A DNA stretch of 64,000 bases from Olleya namhaensis. GTDB taxonomy: Bacteria > Bacteroidota > Bacteroidia > Flavobacteriales > Flavobacteriaceae. Position 1 is the first letter of the stretch. Each line of letters starts with the position of its first letter. This document shows, piece after piece, positions 17,213 to 27,121 of the stretch. Below the pieces are notes generated by a model. The model did not search any database. It had not been told where the DNA came from and was given only the letters and a program-made list of their open reading frames with translations. Both the position numbers and the translations under genes were made by a program. The stretch covers positions 62,001-126,000 of the forward strand of contig NZ_FORM01000001.1 in the NCBI RefSeq assembly GCF_900114005.1, given 5' to 3'.

Positions 17213-17600
17213 AGCACTTCGACTGCGCTCAGTGTGACATTGGTTGTTGTTAATAGAGATGATGTTTTTGTCTGCTTCTTTTTTAATGTTATATTTTTCA
17301 CTCTAACTCTTACTATAACTTAAAAGCACTTCGACTGCGCTCAGTGTGACATTGGTTGTTGTTAATAGAGATGATATTTTTGTCTGCTTCTTTTGAATTT
17401 TAGATTTCTTACTTTAACTCTTACTTATATCTTATGAGCACTTCGACTGTGCTCAGTGTGACATTGGTTGTTTTTAATAGAGATGATGTTTTTGTCTGCT
17501 TCTTTTGAATTTTAGATTTCTTACTTTAACTCTTACTTATATCTTATGAGCACTTCGACTGTGCTCAGTGTGACATTAGCTAAGTGTGACATTGGTTATT
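17213..17600. repeat. 112-bp tandem repeat array, about 3.5 units
   Basis: The sequence GCACTTCGACTG(C/T)GCTCAGTG recurs at 17214, 17326, 17438 and 17550, exactly 112 bp apart. The intervening DNA is also conserved (ATTGGTTGTTGTTAATAGAG, then TTTTGTCTGCTTCTTTT, then ACTTTAACTCTTACT). A partial AAGTGTGACATTGG follows at about 17583. The core can fold as a hairpin (GAGC...GCTC). It fills the 411-bp gap between two amylase genes; no gene is visible in it. Confidence 0.85.
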
Positions 17601-17607
17601 TGCGAGA

Positions 17608-19284
17608 TTAGTTGTTTACTTTTTCTATTAAAATAATGGTTGAATCTGTTGCTATTGTAATACTTCCATTTTTAACTTCTAAAGTTTGTCCCGAATAAAA
17701 ATCTTTAACTGTTGTTCCGTTTTCAAACACAGAAGACACCGTAATAGTTTGTTCTCCTTTAGGTAAGTCAAAACCAATAACAACGTCATCTTTATACTCT
17801 CCTTTACTATAACTTCTGCTAAAAATATAAGGCGTCTCGCTTATCATCTTATGTTGTCCTGCTCCTACTGCTGGATGATTACGTCTAAATTGCCCTAGTT
17901 TTTGCCAATGGATTAATAAGTCCTGTTTTTGAGATAATTCTTCCCAATTCATGTTACTTCTTAACGTTGCATCTCCTACTGTACCTTCCACAGTTAAATC
18001 TCTTGCAGACTCATCTCCATAATAGACTTGAGCAGTTCCTGGAGACAATAATAAACGGGTAGCAGTTTCGAATGCCTTTTCTCTATTGGCATCAAAAGGT
18101 TGCCCATCGTCATGAGAGGTTAAATAATTTAAAATACCATAGTTTTTTAAGTCATTATTTAAAATACTATCGTAGGTCTTAAACTGCTCTTCATACGTTT
18201 GTTGCGCCACATTCCATTTAAATTCAAAATTGATTAAGCTATTAAATGCTTTGTCAAAATAGTTGATTTTTTTATCTCCAAAATCAAAAGCAGTTCCTGT
18301 CGAAATTCCGTAATTATAAACTTCTCCCACCATATAAAAGTCAGTATCATCTAATACCTTATCTGGGTTGTTCTGCTTAAATTCCGCGAAAGCGTTATCA
18401 CAAACCGACTTAAACTCCTGCCAAACATAAGCTTCGGTATGTTTTACGGTATCTACCCTGTAACCATCAATTCCAAAATCAGTGATATAATCGCTTAACC
18501 ATTTCATGATATAAAAACGAGGTGCGCGAGGATAACCCGTTGCCTTAAAAAACGCATCTAACTCTGCGACCTCTTGCTCATAACGCCCTTCTGCTTTCCA
18601 CTTCTTGACTAATTCAGGTGGTAAAGCGACAGCCTCATTGCTTTCTGTTTTTATATCTGGAAGATTCTCAACTAACGTACATGTTACTGTATTATCGTAA
18701 TTTTTATAGTCACATTGTGGTCCCGTTCTTACCCAATCGCTGGGCCAAACAGGATCTTGCTCTGTAACTGGACCTGTGTGATTAATTACTGCATCTAGTA
18801 GAATACGAATACCTTTTTTATGCGCCGCATCCACTAAATTCTTAAGATCTGTTTTATTTCCTAGATTGGCATCAATAGTAGTCCAATCTTTAGTCCAATA
18901 GCCATGATATCCATACGTGTTTCCTGTCCCTTCATTGGTTGCACCGTGAATTTGCTCCACAATTGGAGACATCCAAATCGCATTAACCCCTAAATCGGTA
19001 AAATAACCCGCTTCAATCTTTTGCGTAATCCCCTTTAAATCGCCACCTTCAAAACCACGTAAAACGCCTGTTTCTTTTGTACGTCCGTAGCTAATATCGT
19101 TGGTTTTATCGCCATTATTAAAACGATCTGTTAACAGAAAATATAAGTTTGCTGCTTCCCAAACAAAAGGTATTTCCATAGTCTTTGGTTTTTGATTTTC
19201 GGCTAAGTCTTGTGCTTCTTTTTTCTCAGTTTTACAACTAAAAACAAGCATTGTAATTGCTAATAAAAGTATCCCTTTTCTCAT
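17608..19284 (-). CDS. GH13 alpha-amylase-family lipoprotein
   Basis: A 558-aa GH13 enzyme with a lipoprotein signal (LVFSC, Cys at 17). Motifs: FLLTDRFNNGD at the barrel entry, AVINHTG, nucleophile Asp in GYRVDTVKHT, Glu in MVGEVYNYG and Asp in LTSHDDGQPF, with a C-terminal beta domain. There is a long insertion between the second and third conserved regions (about residues 195-250) with two Cys. It is expected to act on starch or maltodextrin at the cell surface or in the periplasm. It lies 7 bp downstream of the GH31 gene, so it is in the same operon. Confidence 0.93.
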   Translation of the reverse strand: MRKGILLLAITMLVFSCKTEKKEAQDLAENQKPKTMEIPFVWEAANLYFLLTDRFNNGDKTNDISYGRTKETGVLRGFEGGDLKGITQKIEAGYFTDLGVNAIWMSPIVEQIHGATNEGTGNTYGYHGYWTKDWTTIDANLGNKTDLKNLVDAAHKKGIRILLDAVINHTGPVTEQDPVWPSDWVRTGPQCDYKNYDNTVTCTLVENLPDIKTESNEAVALPPELVKKWKAEGRYEQEVAELDAFFKATGYPRAPRFYIMKWLSDYITDFGIDGYRVDTVKHTEAYVWQEFKSVCDNAFAEFKQNNPDKVLDDTDFYMVGEVYNYGISTGTAFDFGDKKINYFDKAFNSLINFEFKWNVAQQTYEEQFKTYDSILNNDLKNYGILNYLTSHDDGQPFDANREKAFETATRLLLSPGTAQVYYGDESARDLTVEGTVGDATLRSNMNWEELSQKQDLLIHWQKLGQFRRNHPAVGAGQHKMISETPYIFSRSYSKGEYKDDVVIGFDLPKGEQTITVSSVFENGTTVKDFYSGQTLEVKNGSITIATDSTIILIEKVNN

Positions 19285-19291
19285 ATTATAC

Positions 19292-22200
19292 TTAATATTT
19301 TATTTGTGTTTTGATGGCTGATGAAGGATTCCATTGCACATCAAAACTTAAAATCTTACTAATTTGGTTATAATTGAAATCTAATTTTTTATTGTCTGTT
19401 TTTATACGTTTCGGGTCCGATGGAAAATTATGAATCACCACCGTTATTTTTTTGCTTGTTGTTACGTAATTAGAACCAACCTCAGCGTCAAACTGAAGCT
19501 CTAGCGCTTTTTTAGTGGTTTTAGAATGAAACTCTAAAATCTCATATTTCCCTTTTTCAAAAGCATTTTTAGTAGCTCCGTCATCATTATAAAGTGTACG
19601 CTTACTTTCTGAAACCGATGCATCAAAATAGTAATGTACATCCAATGTGTTTCCGTTATACTCCGCTGTACTTTGCATTGGTTTTGCGGTCGGAATAAAA
19701 GCACCACCACGAACATATGTCGGAATGTTATTTTCTTCCGTTTTCACGGAACGTATTTGTCCTCCGTTTACTTTTTTGTCCGTGTAAAAATCAAACCAAA
19801 GACTGTTTTCAGGAAAGTAAACCTCTGCTTCTGTTTGATTAGGATTTACAATTGGTGTCACTAAAAAGTCATTCCCCCAAAGGTATGTTGAAGCCATAGT
19901 TTGCAGTTCTTTATTGTCTTCCTCTTCAAAAAATAAGGCTCGCATTAAAGGCGCTCCAGTTTGGTTGTTTTCAAACACCAAGTTATAATTATATGGTAAT
20001 AATTTATAACGTAATTCGATAGCCTGTTTTGCTAAGGCTTTGGCTTTATCACTTCTAAACACAGGTTCTGCTGGTACATCTTCTTGCGCATGTGGTCTAT
20101 AAATAGGTTGAAAAACACCATACTGTAACCAACGGGCATACAACTCGTCATCCAAATTAGCGCCTGCAAAACCTCCTAAATCACTATGCATATACGCCAA
20201 TCCTTGCAACCCCATTTGTAATGCGATTTCTGGTTGCGATTGTAATCCGCCCCATGTACGATTAACATCTCCCGACCAAGGAATCATTCCAAAACGTTGC
20301 GACCCCGAACTTCCTGCACGCATCAAAATAAAGGGCCTTGTATTTGGTACATTTTTACTATACATTTCTTGCACTAATTCTGCCCAATTATGACCATAGA
20401 TATTATGAACTTCGTCTGCTGTTCCTGTGGCGTGTTGTAATCCTTTAGGATGCACTTCTGGTTCTCCTAAATCGCCCCAAACCCCAGAAACACCTAAATC
20501 TGATAAGTCTTTATAGATGTTTTGAAACCATTGCTTGCCCTTTGGGTTATAAATATCTATCAGTCCTGTATTACCAAAGTAAAAATCGAATGTAAATGGG
20601 TTTCCAAGCGTATCTTTTGCTAAAACATCTTCTTTAACCGCTTCGTCCCAACGTTTAGATGTGGTTAACACAAACGGTTCTGTTACTAACACCGTTTTTA
20701 CGTTATTGTCTTTCAGTCCTTTTATCATTTGTTTTGGATTAGGAAACGAATCGCGATCAAATGCTAAATTCCCCATTGTCCCTTGGACGGTTTTTCCAAA
20801 CCAAAAAATGTCAATAATTATGGCATCTAACGGAATCTTCTCGTCTCTAAACTTTTGAACCGTTGCTTCGACTTCTTGTTGCGAATGATAGCCAAAGCGA
20901 CTAGAAAAGTTACCTAAAGCCCATCGTGGTGGCATCGGTTGTCTTCCTGTTAATTGCGTGTAGGTTTTTGTTAGATCTAACCAAGAATCGCCAACCACAA
21001 TTTGATAAGTTTTTCTACCTGAAATGGTTTCGTAAGTCAGTGTATTGTCTTGTTTAGAATCTAAATCTAAAAAGCCAATGGGCGCATTATCAAAATGAAT
21101 TAAATACTTGTTTGAAGACACCACAATTGGCATCGTGTAGTTCATTAATTCACTACGGTCTTCATAACCATAATCTGCTTTGTTGTATAACTCTAAACGG
21201 TTTCCTCTGCGATTCATGCCTAAGGCTCTTGCGCCTCCACCGTATAAAACTTCGTCTGATTTTAAGTTGAAACTAATAGTTTCAAATTGGTCTGTTTTTT
21301 GGTAACCATTTTTAACCGACGTGATTTCTTTTCCGTCTTTCCAATAGGAAATATGAAAAGGTGCTTTGGTGATTTTTACTGTTATTTTTTTAGATTGAAA
21401 ACTAATCTCTGAAGTTGTCTCATTAAATTTTACATCAGAAAGCGTTTTATCCAAAACAACAGCATGTGATTTTTTATCAAATGTTTCACCTGTTGGTAAA
21501 AATGTAGTTTCGATAATTTCAGGACTGTAAAAACAGATAGAATAGCTTCCATCGGAAACCTGAATATTTAATTGATTATTTTGAAATTTAACAGACTTAA
21601 ACACTCTTTTTTCAATCGCGTCTTCAAACAACCAAGTAATGGCTTCAGAAAAATTATTACTCCAAAGCGCTTCGTTATGTTTTCCTTCTGGTACTACTTT
21701 AGATTGGATGTTTTTTTCAGGAAAACCGCTATTTTTTAAAATAGAAATAACACTATTCATGTCTGTAACGGTTTGGCTAATTTCGTCATAGCCTGCTTTT
21801 TCACCTTCCTTTCCTCCTGCTAAAAAATACATTTTAGTATCTTGAAGATTAGCATGAGACACAGTAAAAGGCTTTACTTCTGGAGCAAACCAAAATGCTG
21901 GTGAATACACACCAACTTTACCAAAAACAGTTGGGTGTTTTAAAGCTGCATAATGCGAAATTAAACCGCCCATGGAGCTTCCAAAAATGGCTGTATTGCT
22001 ACTGTCTTTTTTAGTGTTATAATTAGTGTCTATATAAGGTTTTAATGTGTTTACAATAAAATTGACATAGGCTTCACCTTCGCCTCCACCATATGCACTG
22101 TTTACCCATGGAGAATATTCATCTAAGCGTTTAGAAGCACCATTATCTACACCAACCACAATAAGTTTTAAGTTGTCTTTAAATAATTTATCTAAAGTTT

Positions 22201-22768
22201 CGTCTACATTCCACTCACCATAACCAGAAGTAGTTGCGTCAAAAACATTTTGACCATCATGCATATAAACTACAGGATAATCTTGTTTTGATGTGTTATA
22301 ATCTGGAGGTAAATAGATCCAAACACGACGTTTTCTATTAAGTTGTGGGATATTAAAAGTTTCTGAAATAATGGATACATTTTTTGAAGCTGTCGAGACT
22401 TCCGTAGTATCAAACAAATGACTCCAACCTGATATTTTAACGTGTAGTGTGTCGTTAGGTTTATTAAACTTATAGATACGATTATCAATTTTCTCACCTG
22501 TATTGCTACTCTCTGAACTATCCCAACTCCCTAAGGTAAACTTATATAAAATACGTTGTTCTGTTTTGGGAAGTGTGATTTGATACTGTCCATTTACTAA
22601 TTGTAACTGGTAATCTTTATGTCCACCAGACCAACCTTCAAAATCACCTGAAATAAAAATTGTTGCTTCTTTTGGTGTATCTTTTGGAAGTTCTTCAATA
22701 ATTATTGTGACTTGTGCTGATGCTATTTGAAAAAGCAAAAAAGATAATATGTATAATAAATTTTTCAT
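19292..22768 (-). CDS. Esterase-GH31 alpha-glucosidase fusion, secreted
   Basis: An 1158-aa protein with a signal peptide (FQIASAQ). Residues ~20-110 are an E-set/starch-binding-like domain (ISGDFEGWSGG). Residues ~125-385 are an Fes/esterase-D-like alpha/beta-hydrolase (YMHDGQNVFD; nucleophile Ser in FGSSMGG near residue 264; catalytic His probably in PEGKHNEALW). The rest is a GH31 glycosidase with nucleophile Asp in GVWGDLGEPE (about 764), acid/base Asp in WSGDVNRTWGG (about 833) and a C-terminal beta domain. It should release glucose from oligosaccharide ends while removing an acyl group or binding glucan. Both catalytic domains look intact. Confidence 0.9.
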   Translation of the reverse strand: MKNLLYILSFLLFQIASAQVTIIIEELPKDTPKEATIFISGDFEGWSGGHKDYQLQLVNGQYQITLPKTEQRILYKFTLGSWDSSESSNTGEKIDNRIYKFNKPNDTLHVKISGWSHLFDTTEVSTASKNVSIISETFNIPQLNRKRRVWIYLPPDYNTSKQDYPVVYMHDGQNVFDATTSGYGEWNVDETLDKLFKDNLKLIVVGVDNGASKRLDEYSPWVNSAYGGGEGEAYVNFIVNTLKPYIDTNYNTKKDSSNTAIFGSSMGGLISHYAALKHPTVFGKVGVYSPAFWFAPEVKPFTVSHANLQDTKMYFLAGGKEGEKAGYDEISQTVTDMNSVISILKNSGFPEKNIQSKVVPEGKHNEALWSNNFSEAITWLFEDAIEKRVFKSVKFQNNQLNIQVSDGSYSICFYSPEIIETTFLPTGETFDKKSHAVVLDKTLSDVKFNETTSEISFQSKKITVKITKAPFHISYWKDGKEITSVKNGYQKTDQFETISFNLKSDEVLYGGGARALGMNRRGNRLELYNKADYGYEDRSELMNYTMPIVVSSNKYLIHFDNAPIGFLDLDSKQDNTLTYETISGRKTYQIVVGDSWLDLTKTYTQLTGRQPMPPRWALGNFSSRFGYHSQQEVEATVQKFRDEKIPLDAIIIDIFWFGKTVQGTMGNLAFDRDSFPNPKQMIKGLKDNNVKTVLVTEPFVLTTSKRWDEAVKEDVLAKDTLGNPFTFDFYFGNTGLIDIYNPKGKQWFQNIYKDLSDLGVSGVWGDLGEPEVHPKGLQHATGTADEVHNIYGHNWAELVQEMYSKNVPNTRPFILMRAGSSGSQRFGMIPWSGDVNRTWGGLQSQPEIALQMGLQGLAYMHSDLGGFAGANLDDELYARWLQYGVFQPIYRPHAQEDVPAEPVFRSDKAKALAKQAIELRYKLLPYNYNLVFENNQTGAPLMRALFFEEEDNKELQTMASTYLWGNDFLVTPIVNPNQTEAEVYFPENSLWFDFYTDKKVNGGQIRSVKTEENNIPTYVRGGAFIPTAKPMQSTAEYNGNTLDVHYYFDASVSESKRTLYNDDGATKNAFEKGKYEILEFHSKTTKKALELQFDAEVGSNYVTTSKKITVVIHNFPSDPKRIKTDNKKLDFNYNQISKILSFDVQWNPSSAIKTQIKY

Positions 22769-22785
22769 TATTTGAGTTTATGAAA

Positions 22786-22810
22786 CACTTCGACTGCGCT
22801 CAGTGTGACA
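22786..22810. repeat. Dispersed intergenic hairpin (single copy of the 112-bp array core)
   Basis: CACTTCGACTGCGCTCAGTG, followed by TGACA, identical to the core of the array at 17213-17600. It lies in the 47-bp gap between the GH13 and GH31 genes of the same operon, a REP-like placement. Confidence 0.75.
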
Positions 22811-22815
22811 GCGAT

Positions 22816-24735
22816 TTATAATTTAGTGGTTAACAACAGACTTCCTCTTTCGTTTAAGATAATTTCATCTTGCCACTTGAAAGTTTCACCAGAAATTATA
22901 TTTTTTAATGTCTTTCCATGTAATCCTATTTCTTCATAACGTTTTAAATCGATGGTCATTGGTGTTTTATTCTTATTAATAATATGTACGACGGTTTCAC
23001 CTTCAATAACTCTAAATAAAAAATATGTTCCCATAAATGGTGCAAAGTGCATGGTTTTCCCATCGTGAATAGCAGCACTTGTTTTTCTGTAATTCAATAC
23101 TTTTTTAAGGAATGACTGCATGTCCTTTTGAGCATCTGTCAACCCTTCTCCTGAAAATGCATTAACAGTATCACCTTCCCATCCTCCTGGGAAGTCAGTA
23201 CGAATCAAACCATGGTCTCCAGGTTTTGCAAAGTCGTCCATTAAAATTTCTGTTCCGTAATATAATTGCGGAATTCTAGGTAAGGTTAATAGGTAACTTA
23301 AAGCCATTTTAGTGTTTGGCACATCCCCTTTTAATTGTGTAAAAATGCGACTCATATCATGATTATCCGGAAATATCATAATATCTTTTGGAGAGGCATA
23401 TGCAAAATCGTTTGCTAAGCCTTCATATATTTTAACCAAACCTTTATCCCAAGATTCTTCTTGATTTAAAGCCTCCACAATATTGTTTTGCATTGCAAAA
23501 TCCATGGTTGACCTTAAATTAGATTGGTAACCATCTTTATTCTCATGCCCTTTTTGCCAATAGGCAATTAGCAATGGGTTGTAACTCCATTCCTCTCCTA
23601 CAATACTAAAATTAGGATACTCGTCCATAATAGCTCCAGCCCAATCCGACATAAACATTTTGTCTGGATAAGGATAAGTGTCTTGTCTGATTCCGCTTAA
23701 TTGTAAAGTTTCAATCCACCAAATACTATTCTGAATTATATAGTTAGCCATAAACGGATTACGCTGATTTAAATCTGGCATTCTTGCGCTAAACCAACCT
23801 TCAGTCATTTCGGTCTTATCACGATTTGAAGCATACAAATCTTGATTACTTGTACGTCTGTGATTAGAATTAGCTAATGGTTGTTTAGTTTCAAAATTAG
23901 ATTGCTGATTAACCCAATCTTTAAAAGGTAAATCTTGCATCCACCAATGTTGGCTTCCACAATGATTTGCGACTTGATCCATGATTAAACCAATACCTTT
24001 TTCTTTAGCTTTTGCAGCTAATTCTTGATACTCTTCTATAGTTCCAAAACGTGGATCTACTTGATAAAAATCCGTCATTGCGTAGCCATGATATGACGAT
24101 TCGGGCATGTCATTGGTCAATAAAGGACACGACCAAATTTGGGTAAACCCCATCTCCTGAATATAATCTAGATGATTTATGATCCCTTTTATATCACCAC
24201 CATGTCTACCATAATCGTCTGCTCTGTTTATGGTTTTCTCGTTTAAATTGACATCTATATCATTAGAAGTATCTCCATTTGCAAAACGATCAGGCGTTAT
24301 TAGATAAATAGCATCACTACTATCAAATCCTTGTATATCCGCAGCTTCGCTTTCCCTATCTTTTAATTGGTAGGTTTGTACAAGTTGCGTTCCGTTTTTA
24401 AAATCGAAATAAATATTAAACTGTCCTGCTTTGACATGCTCTGCTATAGACAATCCTAAAAACAAATAATTAGGACTATCTGCCTTATGGGCTTTATCAA
24501 TAGACACACCTGGATACTTTATGCTTGCTTTTGCTTCAGAAATATTAGGATGTTTGATTAATAACTGGAGTTGTTGATTTTTAAAACCAACCCACCAATT
24601 AGGAGGCTCAATCCGTTCTATGTCATTTTTAACTTCGGTTACAACCTCAGAAACTTTAGCGTTACCAACCTTTTCTTTACATGAAAAACTAACACTAATT
24701 AAAATGATTAATGCTATGTGAATTAATTTTGTCAT
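22816..24735 (-). CDS. GH13 neopullulanase/cyclomaltodextrinase-like lipoprotein (SusA-like)
   Basis: A 639-aa GH13 enzyme with lipobox Cys near residue 19 (VSFSC). Residues ~40-130 form the N-terminal Ig-like domain of cyclomaltodextrinases (NWWVGFKNQQLQLLI). The barrel follows: YLITPDRFANGD, MDQVANHCGSQH, nucleophile Asp in GIRQDTYPYPD, Glu in IVGEEWSYN and Asp in FPDNHDMSRIF. Together these resemble Bacteroides SusA-type enzymes that cut pullulan and cyclodextrins. It lies 19 bp downstream of the GH65 gene, in the same operon. Confidence 0.92.
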   Translation of the reverse strand: MTKLIHIALIILISVSFSCKEKVGNAKVSEVVTEVKNDIERIEPPNWWVGFKNQQLQLLIKHPNISEAKASIKYPGVSIDKAHKADSPNYLFLGLSIAEHVKAGQFNIYFDFKNGTQLVQTYQLKDRESEAADIQGFDSSDAIYLITPDRFANGDTSNDIDVNLNEKTINRADDYGRHGGDIKGIINHLDYIQEMGFTQIWSCPLLTNDMPESSYHGYAMTDFYQVDPRFGTIEEYQELAAKAKEKGIGLIMDQVANHCGSQHWWMQDLPFKDWVNQQSNFETKQPLANSNHRRTSNQDLYASNRDKTEMTEGWFSARMPDLNQRNPFMANYIIQNSIWWIETLQLSGIRQDTYPYPDKMFMSDWAGAIMDEYPNFSIVGEEWSYNPLLIAYWQKGHENKDGYQSNLRSTMDFAMQNNIVEALNQEESWDKGLVKIYEGLANDFAYASPKDIMIFPDNHDMSRIFTQLKGDVPNTKMALSYLLTLPRIPQLYYGTEILMDDFAKPGDHGLIRTDFPGGWEGDTVNAFSGEGLTDAQKDMQSFLKKVLNYRKTSAAIHDGKTMHFAPFMGTYFLFRVIEGETVVHIINKNKTPMTIDLKRYEEIGLHGKTLKNIISGETFKWQDEIILNERGSLLLTTKL

Positions 24736-24754
24736 CTTAATTAGTGTCTTTAGT

Positions 24755-27061
24755 TTATGCTTTCACCAAGTTATTTGGCGAAATAGTCAAGGGATTATTA
24801 TTTACTATTATGTTCAAATCTGTGTTACCTTCTAACTCGAAAGTAGTTTCTGATTGTGACACATTTACTTTTAATATTTGGTCTCTAAAATTGACTTTAA
24901 ATGAATACGCATCCCATTCTTTAGGAATACGAGGTTCAAAATTTAGCATATCATTTTTAATACGCATCCCGCCATAACCTTCGACAATACTCATCCAAGT
25001 ACCTGCCATACTAGTAATATGCAAGCCTTCTTCTACCTCTTTATTATAATCGTCTAAATCTAAACGAGAGGTACGTAAATAGAACGTGTATGCTTGATCC
25101 ATTTGATCTAACTTAGCAGCCTGAATACTATGCACACAAGGTGACAACGAGCTTTCGTGCACTGTAAATGGTTCGTAAAAATCAAAATGACGTTTCAATT
25201 CTTCAGTAGAAAATTGGTCTTCAAAAAAGTAAAACCCTTGTAACACATCAGCCTGTTTAATGTAAGGCGAACGTAAAATCCTATCCCAACTCCACTTCTG
25301 ATTTATTGGTCGGTCTACTTTTGGTAAATCCGCTACAGTAATTAATTCTTTATCTAAAAAGCCATCTTGTTGTAAATACACTTGATGCTTTTCAGAATAA
25401 GGGAAATACATATTATCTGCAACTTTTTGCCAAGCATGTAACTCCTCGTGAGTAATTTTTGTTTTGCCCGTAATACGTAAATAATCGTCGTGATGTCCTT
25501 CTTTGACTTTCTCTATATTATCTAACGCATAATCAATACACCATTTAGCTAAATAGTTAGTGTAAAAATTATTATTAATGTTGTTTTCATATTCGTTAGG
25601 ACCAGTAACACCTAAAATAACGTATTGGTTTTTATCTGTTGAAAACGTAGCACGTTGTTGCCAGAATCTTGCTATTCCGATAAGGACTTCTAATCCCATT
25701 TCTGGAATATAACTGTAATCGCCAGTGTAACGATAGTAGTTAAAAATAGCGAACGCGATGGCTCCGTTTCTATGGATTTCCTCAAAGGTAATTTCCCATT
25801 CGTTATGGCACTCTTCACCATTCATGGTTACCATTGGGTATAATGCTGCTCCGTTTTTAAAACCTAACTTTTCGGCATTTTCAATCGCTTTTTCTAAGTG
25901 ATTATATCTGTATTTTAATAAGTTCCGCGCGACGTTTTGATCTTTGGTAGCCATATAAAACGGAATACAATACGCTTCCGTATCCCAATAAGTACTTCCA
26001 CCATATTTTTCTCCTGTAAATCCTTTTGGACCAATATTTAGACTAGAATCTTTACCTAAATAGGTTTGATTTAATTGAAAAATATTAAAACGAATCCCTT
26101 GTTGTGCTTTTACATCTCCATCAATAGTGATATCTGACATTTTCCAAATAGCATCCCAAGCTTGCTTTTGCGCTTCTAAAAGCTGTGCAAACCCTTTTTC
26201 TGAAGCTGTAAGTAAAGCTGTTTTTGCTGCTGAAACTAATTCCGTTTTATCGTGATTACGATCTACAGTATAACCTCCAAACTTAACAACACTTGCTGTT
26301 TGTCCTTTTGCAACCGAAAGACTATAAGTAAATGTAATCGCATTTTCCTGTTGGTAAACTTCAGGATTTTGCTCTTGTTTTTTGTTTTCTAAATACACTG
26401 AAGCCTGCATAAACGTACAAGTATGAAAACCTGTTTTCATGGTTTTTGCTTCAATAAAAGCCTTATCATTTTCTGTAGTCACTTTTAAAGTATCCCAAAA
26501 TTGGTCATCCCAATTGGTATCTTCATTAGTAATTCCTGAATCTAAATATGGTTGAAATTTAATAGTAGCGTCTCCATTTAAAGGTGTTACTTGGTAATTA
26601 ATTGCACCAACCTCATCTAAATCTAAACTTAAAAAACGTGTTGTTTTAACCTCTACTTCTAATTTATTTTGAAGCGTTGCTGTAAACGTTCTAGACAACC
26701 AACCTTCTTTCATGTTAAGCTCTCTTCTAAAATTAGTGATGGCAACACAGGTATTTAAATCTAACTGTTCTCCATTAATTACTACATTAATACCAATCCA
26801 ATTTGGTGCATTTAACACTTTTGCAAAATATTCTGGATAACCATTTTTCCACCAACCCACTCTGGTTTTGTCTGGATAATAAACCCCTGCAATGTAACTT
26901 CCTTGAAAGGTTGGACCGGTGTACTGTTCTTCAAAATTAGCACGTTGTCCCATGGCGCCATTTCCGATACTAAATAAACTTTCTGAAGATTTTACGCGAT
27001 CTGCATCAAAACCTTCTTCAATTATAGACCAATTGTCTGGTTGTATATAATCTTGATTCAT
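24755..27061 (-). CDS. GH65 maltose phosphorylase-like enzyme
   Basis: About 768 aa, started at ATG 27061 (MNQDYIQPDNW, the usual flavobacterial N-terminus); an in-frame ATG 24 nt upstream is possible but adds only a Lys-rich stub. It is a GH65 enzyme with catalytic Glu in GPNEYENN and the phosphate-binding HESSLSPCVHS block, which supports phosphorolysis over hydrolysis. Expected reaction: maltose plus phosphate to glucose plus beta-glucose-1-phosphate. It has no signal peptide, so it is cytoplasmic. The next gene upstream in the operon encodes beta-phosphoglucomutase, the enzyme that uses its product. Confidence 0.93.
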   Translation of the reverse strand: MNQDYIQPDNWSIIEEGFDADRVKSSESLFSIGNGAMGQRANFEEQYTGPTFQGSYIAGVYYPDKTRVGWWKNGYPEYFAKVLNAPNWIGINVVINGEQLDLNTCVAITNFRRELNMKEGWLSRTFTATLQNKLEVEVKTTRFLSLDLDEVGAINYQVTPLNGDATIKFQPYLDSGITNEDTNWDDQFWDTLKVTTENDKAFIEAKTMKTGFHTCTFMQASVYLENKKQEQNPEVYQQENAITFTYSLSVAKGQTASVVKFGGYTVDRNHDKTELVSAAKTALLTASEKGFAQLLEAQKQAWDAIWKMSDITIDGDVKAQQGIRFNIFQLNQTYLGKDSSLNIGPKGFTGEKYGGSTYWDTEAYCIPFYMATKDQNVARNLLKYRYNHLEKAIENAEKLGFKNGAALYPMVTMNGEECHNEWEITFEEIHRNGAIAFAIFNYYRYTGDYSYIPEMGLEVLIGIARFWQQRATFSTDKNQYVILGVTGPNEYENNINNNFYTNYLAKWCIDYALDNIEKVKEGHHDDYLRITGKTKITHEELHAWQKVADNMYFPYSEKHQVYLQQDGFLDKELITVADLPKVDRPINQKWSWDRILRSPYIKQADVLQGFYFFEDQFSTEELKRHFDFYEPFTVHESSLSPCVHSIQAAKLDQMDQAYTFYLRTSRLDLDDYNKEVEEGLHITSMAGTWMSIVEGYGGMRIKNDMLNFEPRIPKEWDAYSFKVNFRDQILKVNVSQSETTFELEGNTDLNIIVNNNPLTISPNNLVKA

Positions 27062-27086
27062 TTTCTTATATTTTTTTGATAACATA

Positions 27087-27110
27087 CACTTCGACTACGC
27101 TCAGTGTGAC
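27087..27110. repeat. Dispersed intergenic hairpin, third location in the operon
   Basis: CACTTCGACTACGCTCAGTG, followed by TGAC, a one-base variant of the core at 17213-17600 and 22786. It lies in the gap between the beta-phosphoglucomutase and GH65 genes. Confidence 0.7.
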
Positions 27111-27121
27111 AATCAATATTT

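Noticed and set aside
17213-17600. Four regularly spaced repeats that might suggest a CRISPR array
   Set aside because: The DNA between the cores is itself conserved, the period is 112 bp, and no cas genes are in the window; it is a tandem repeat.
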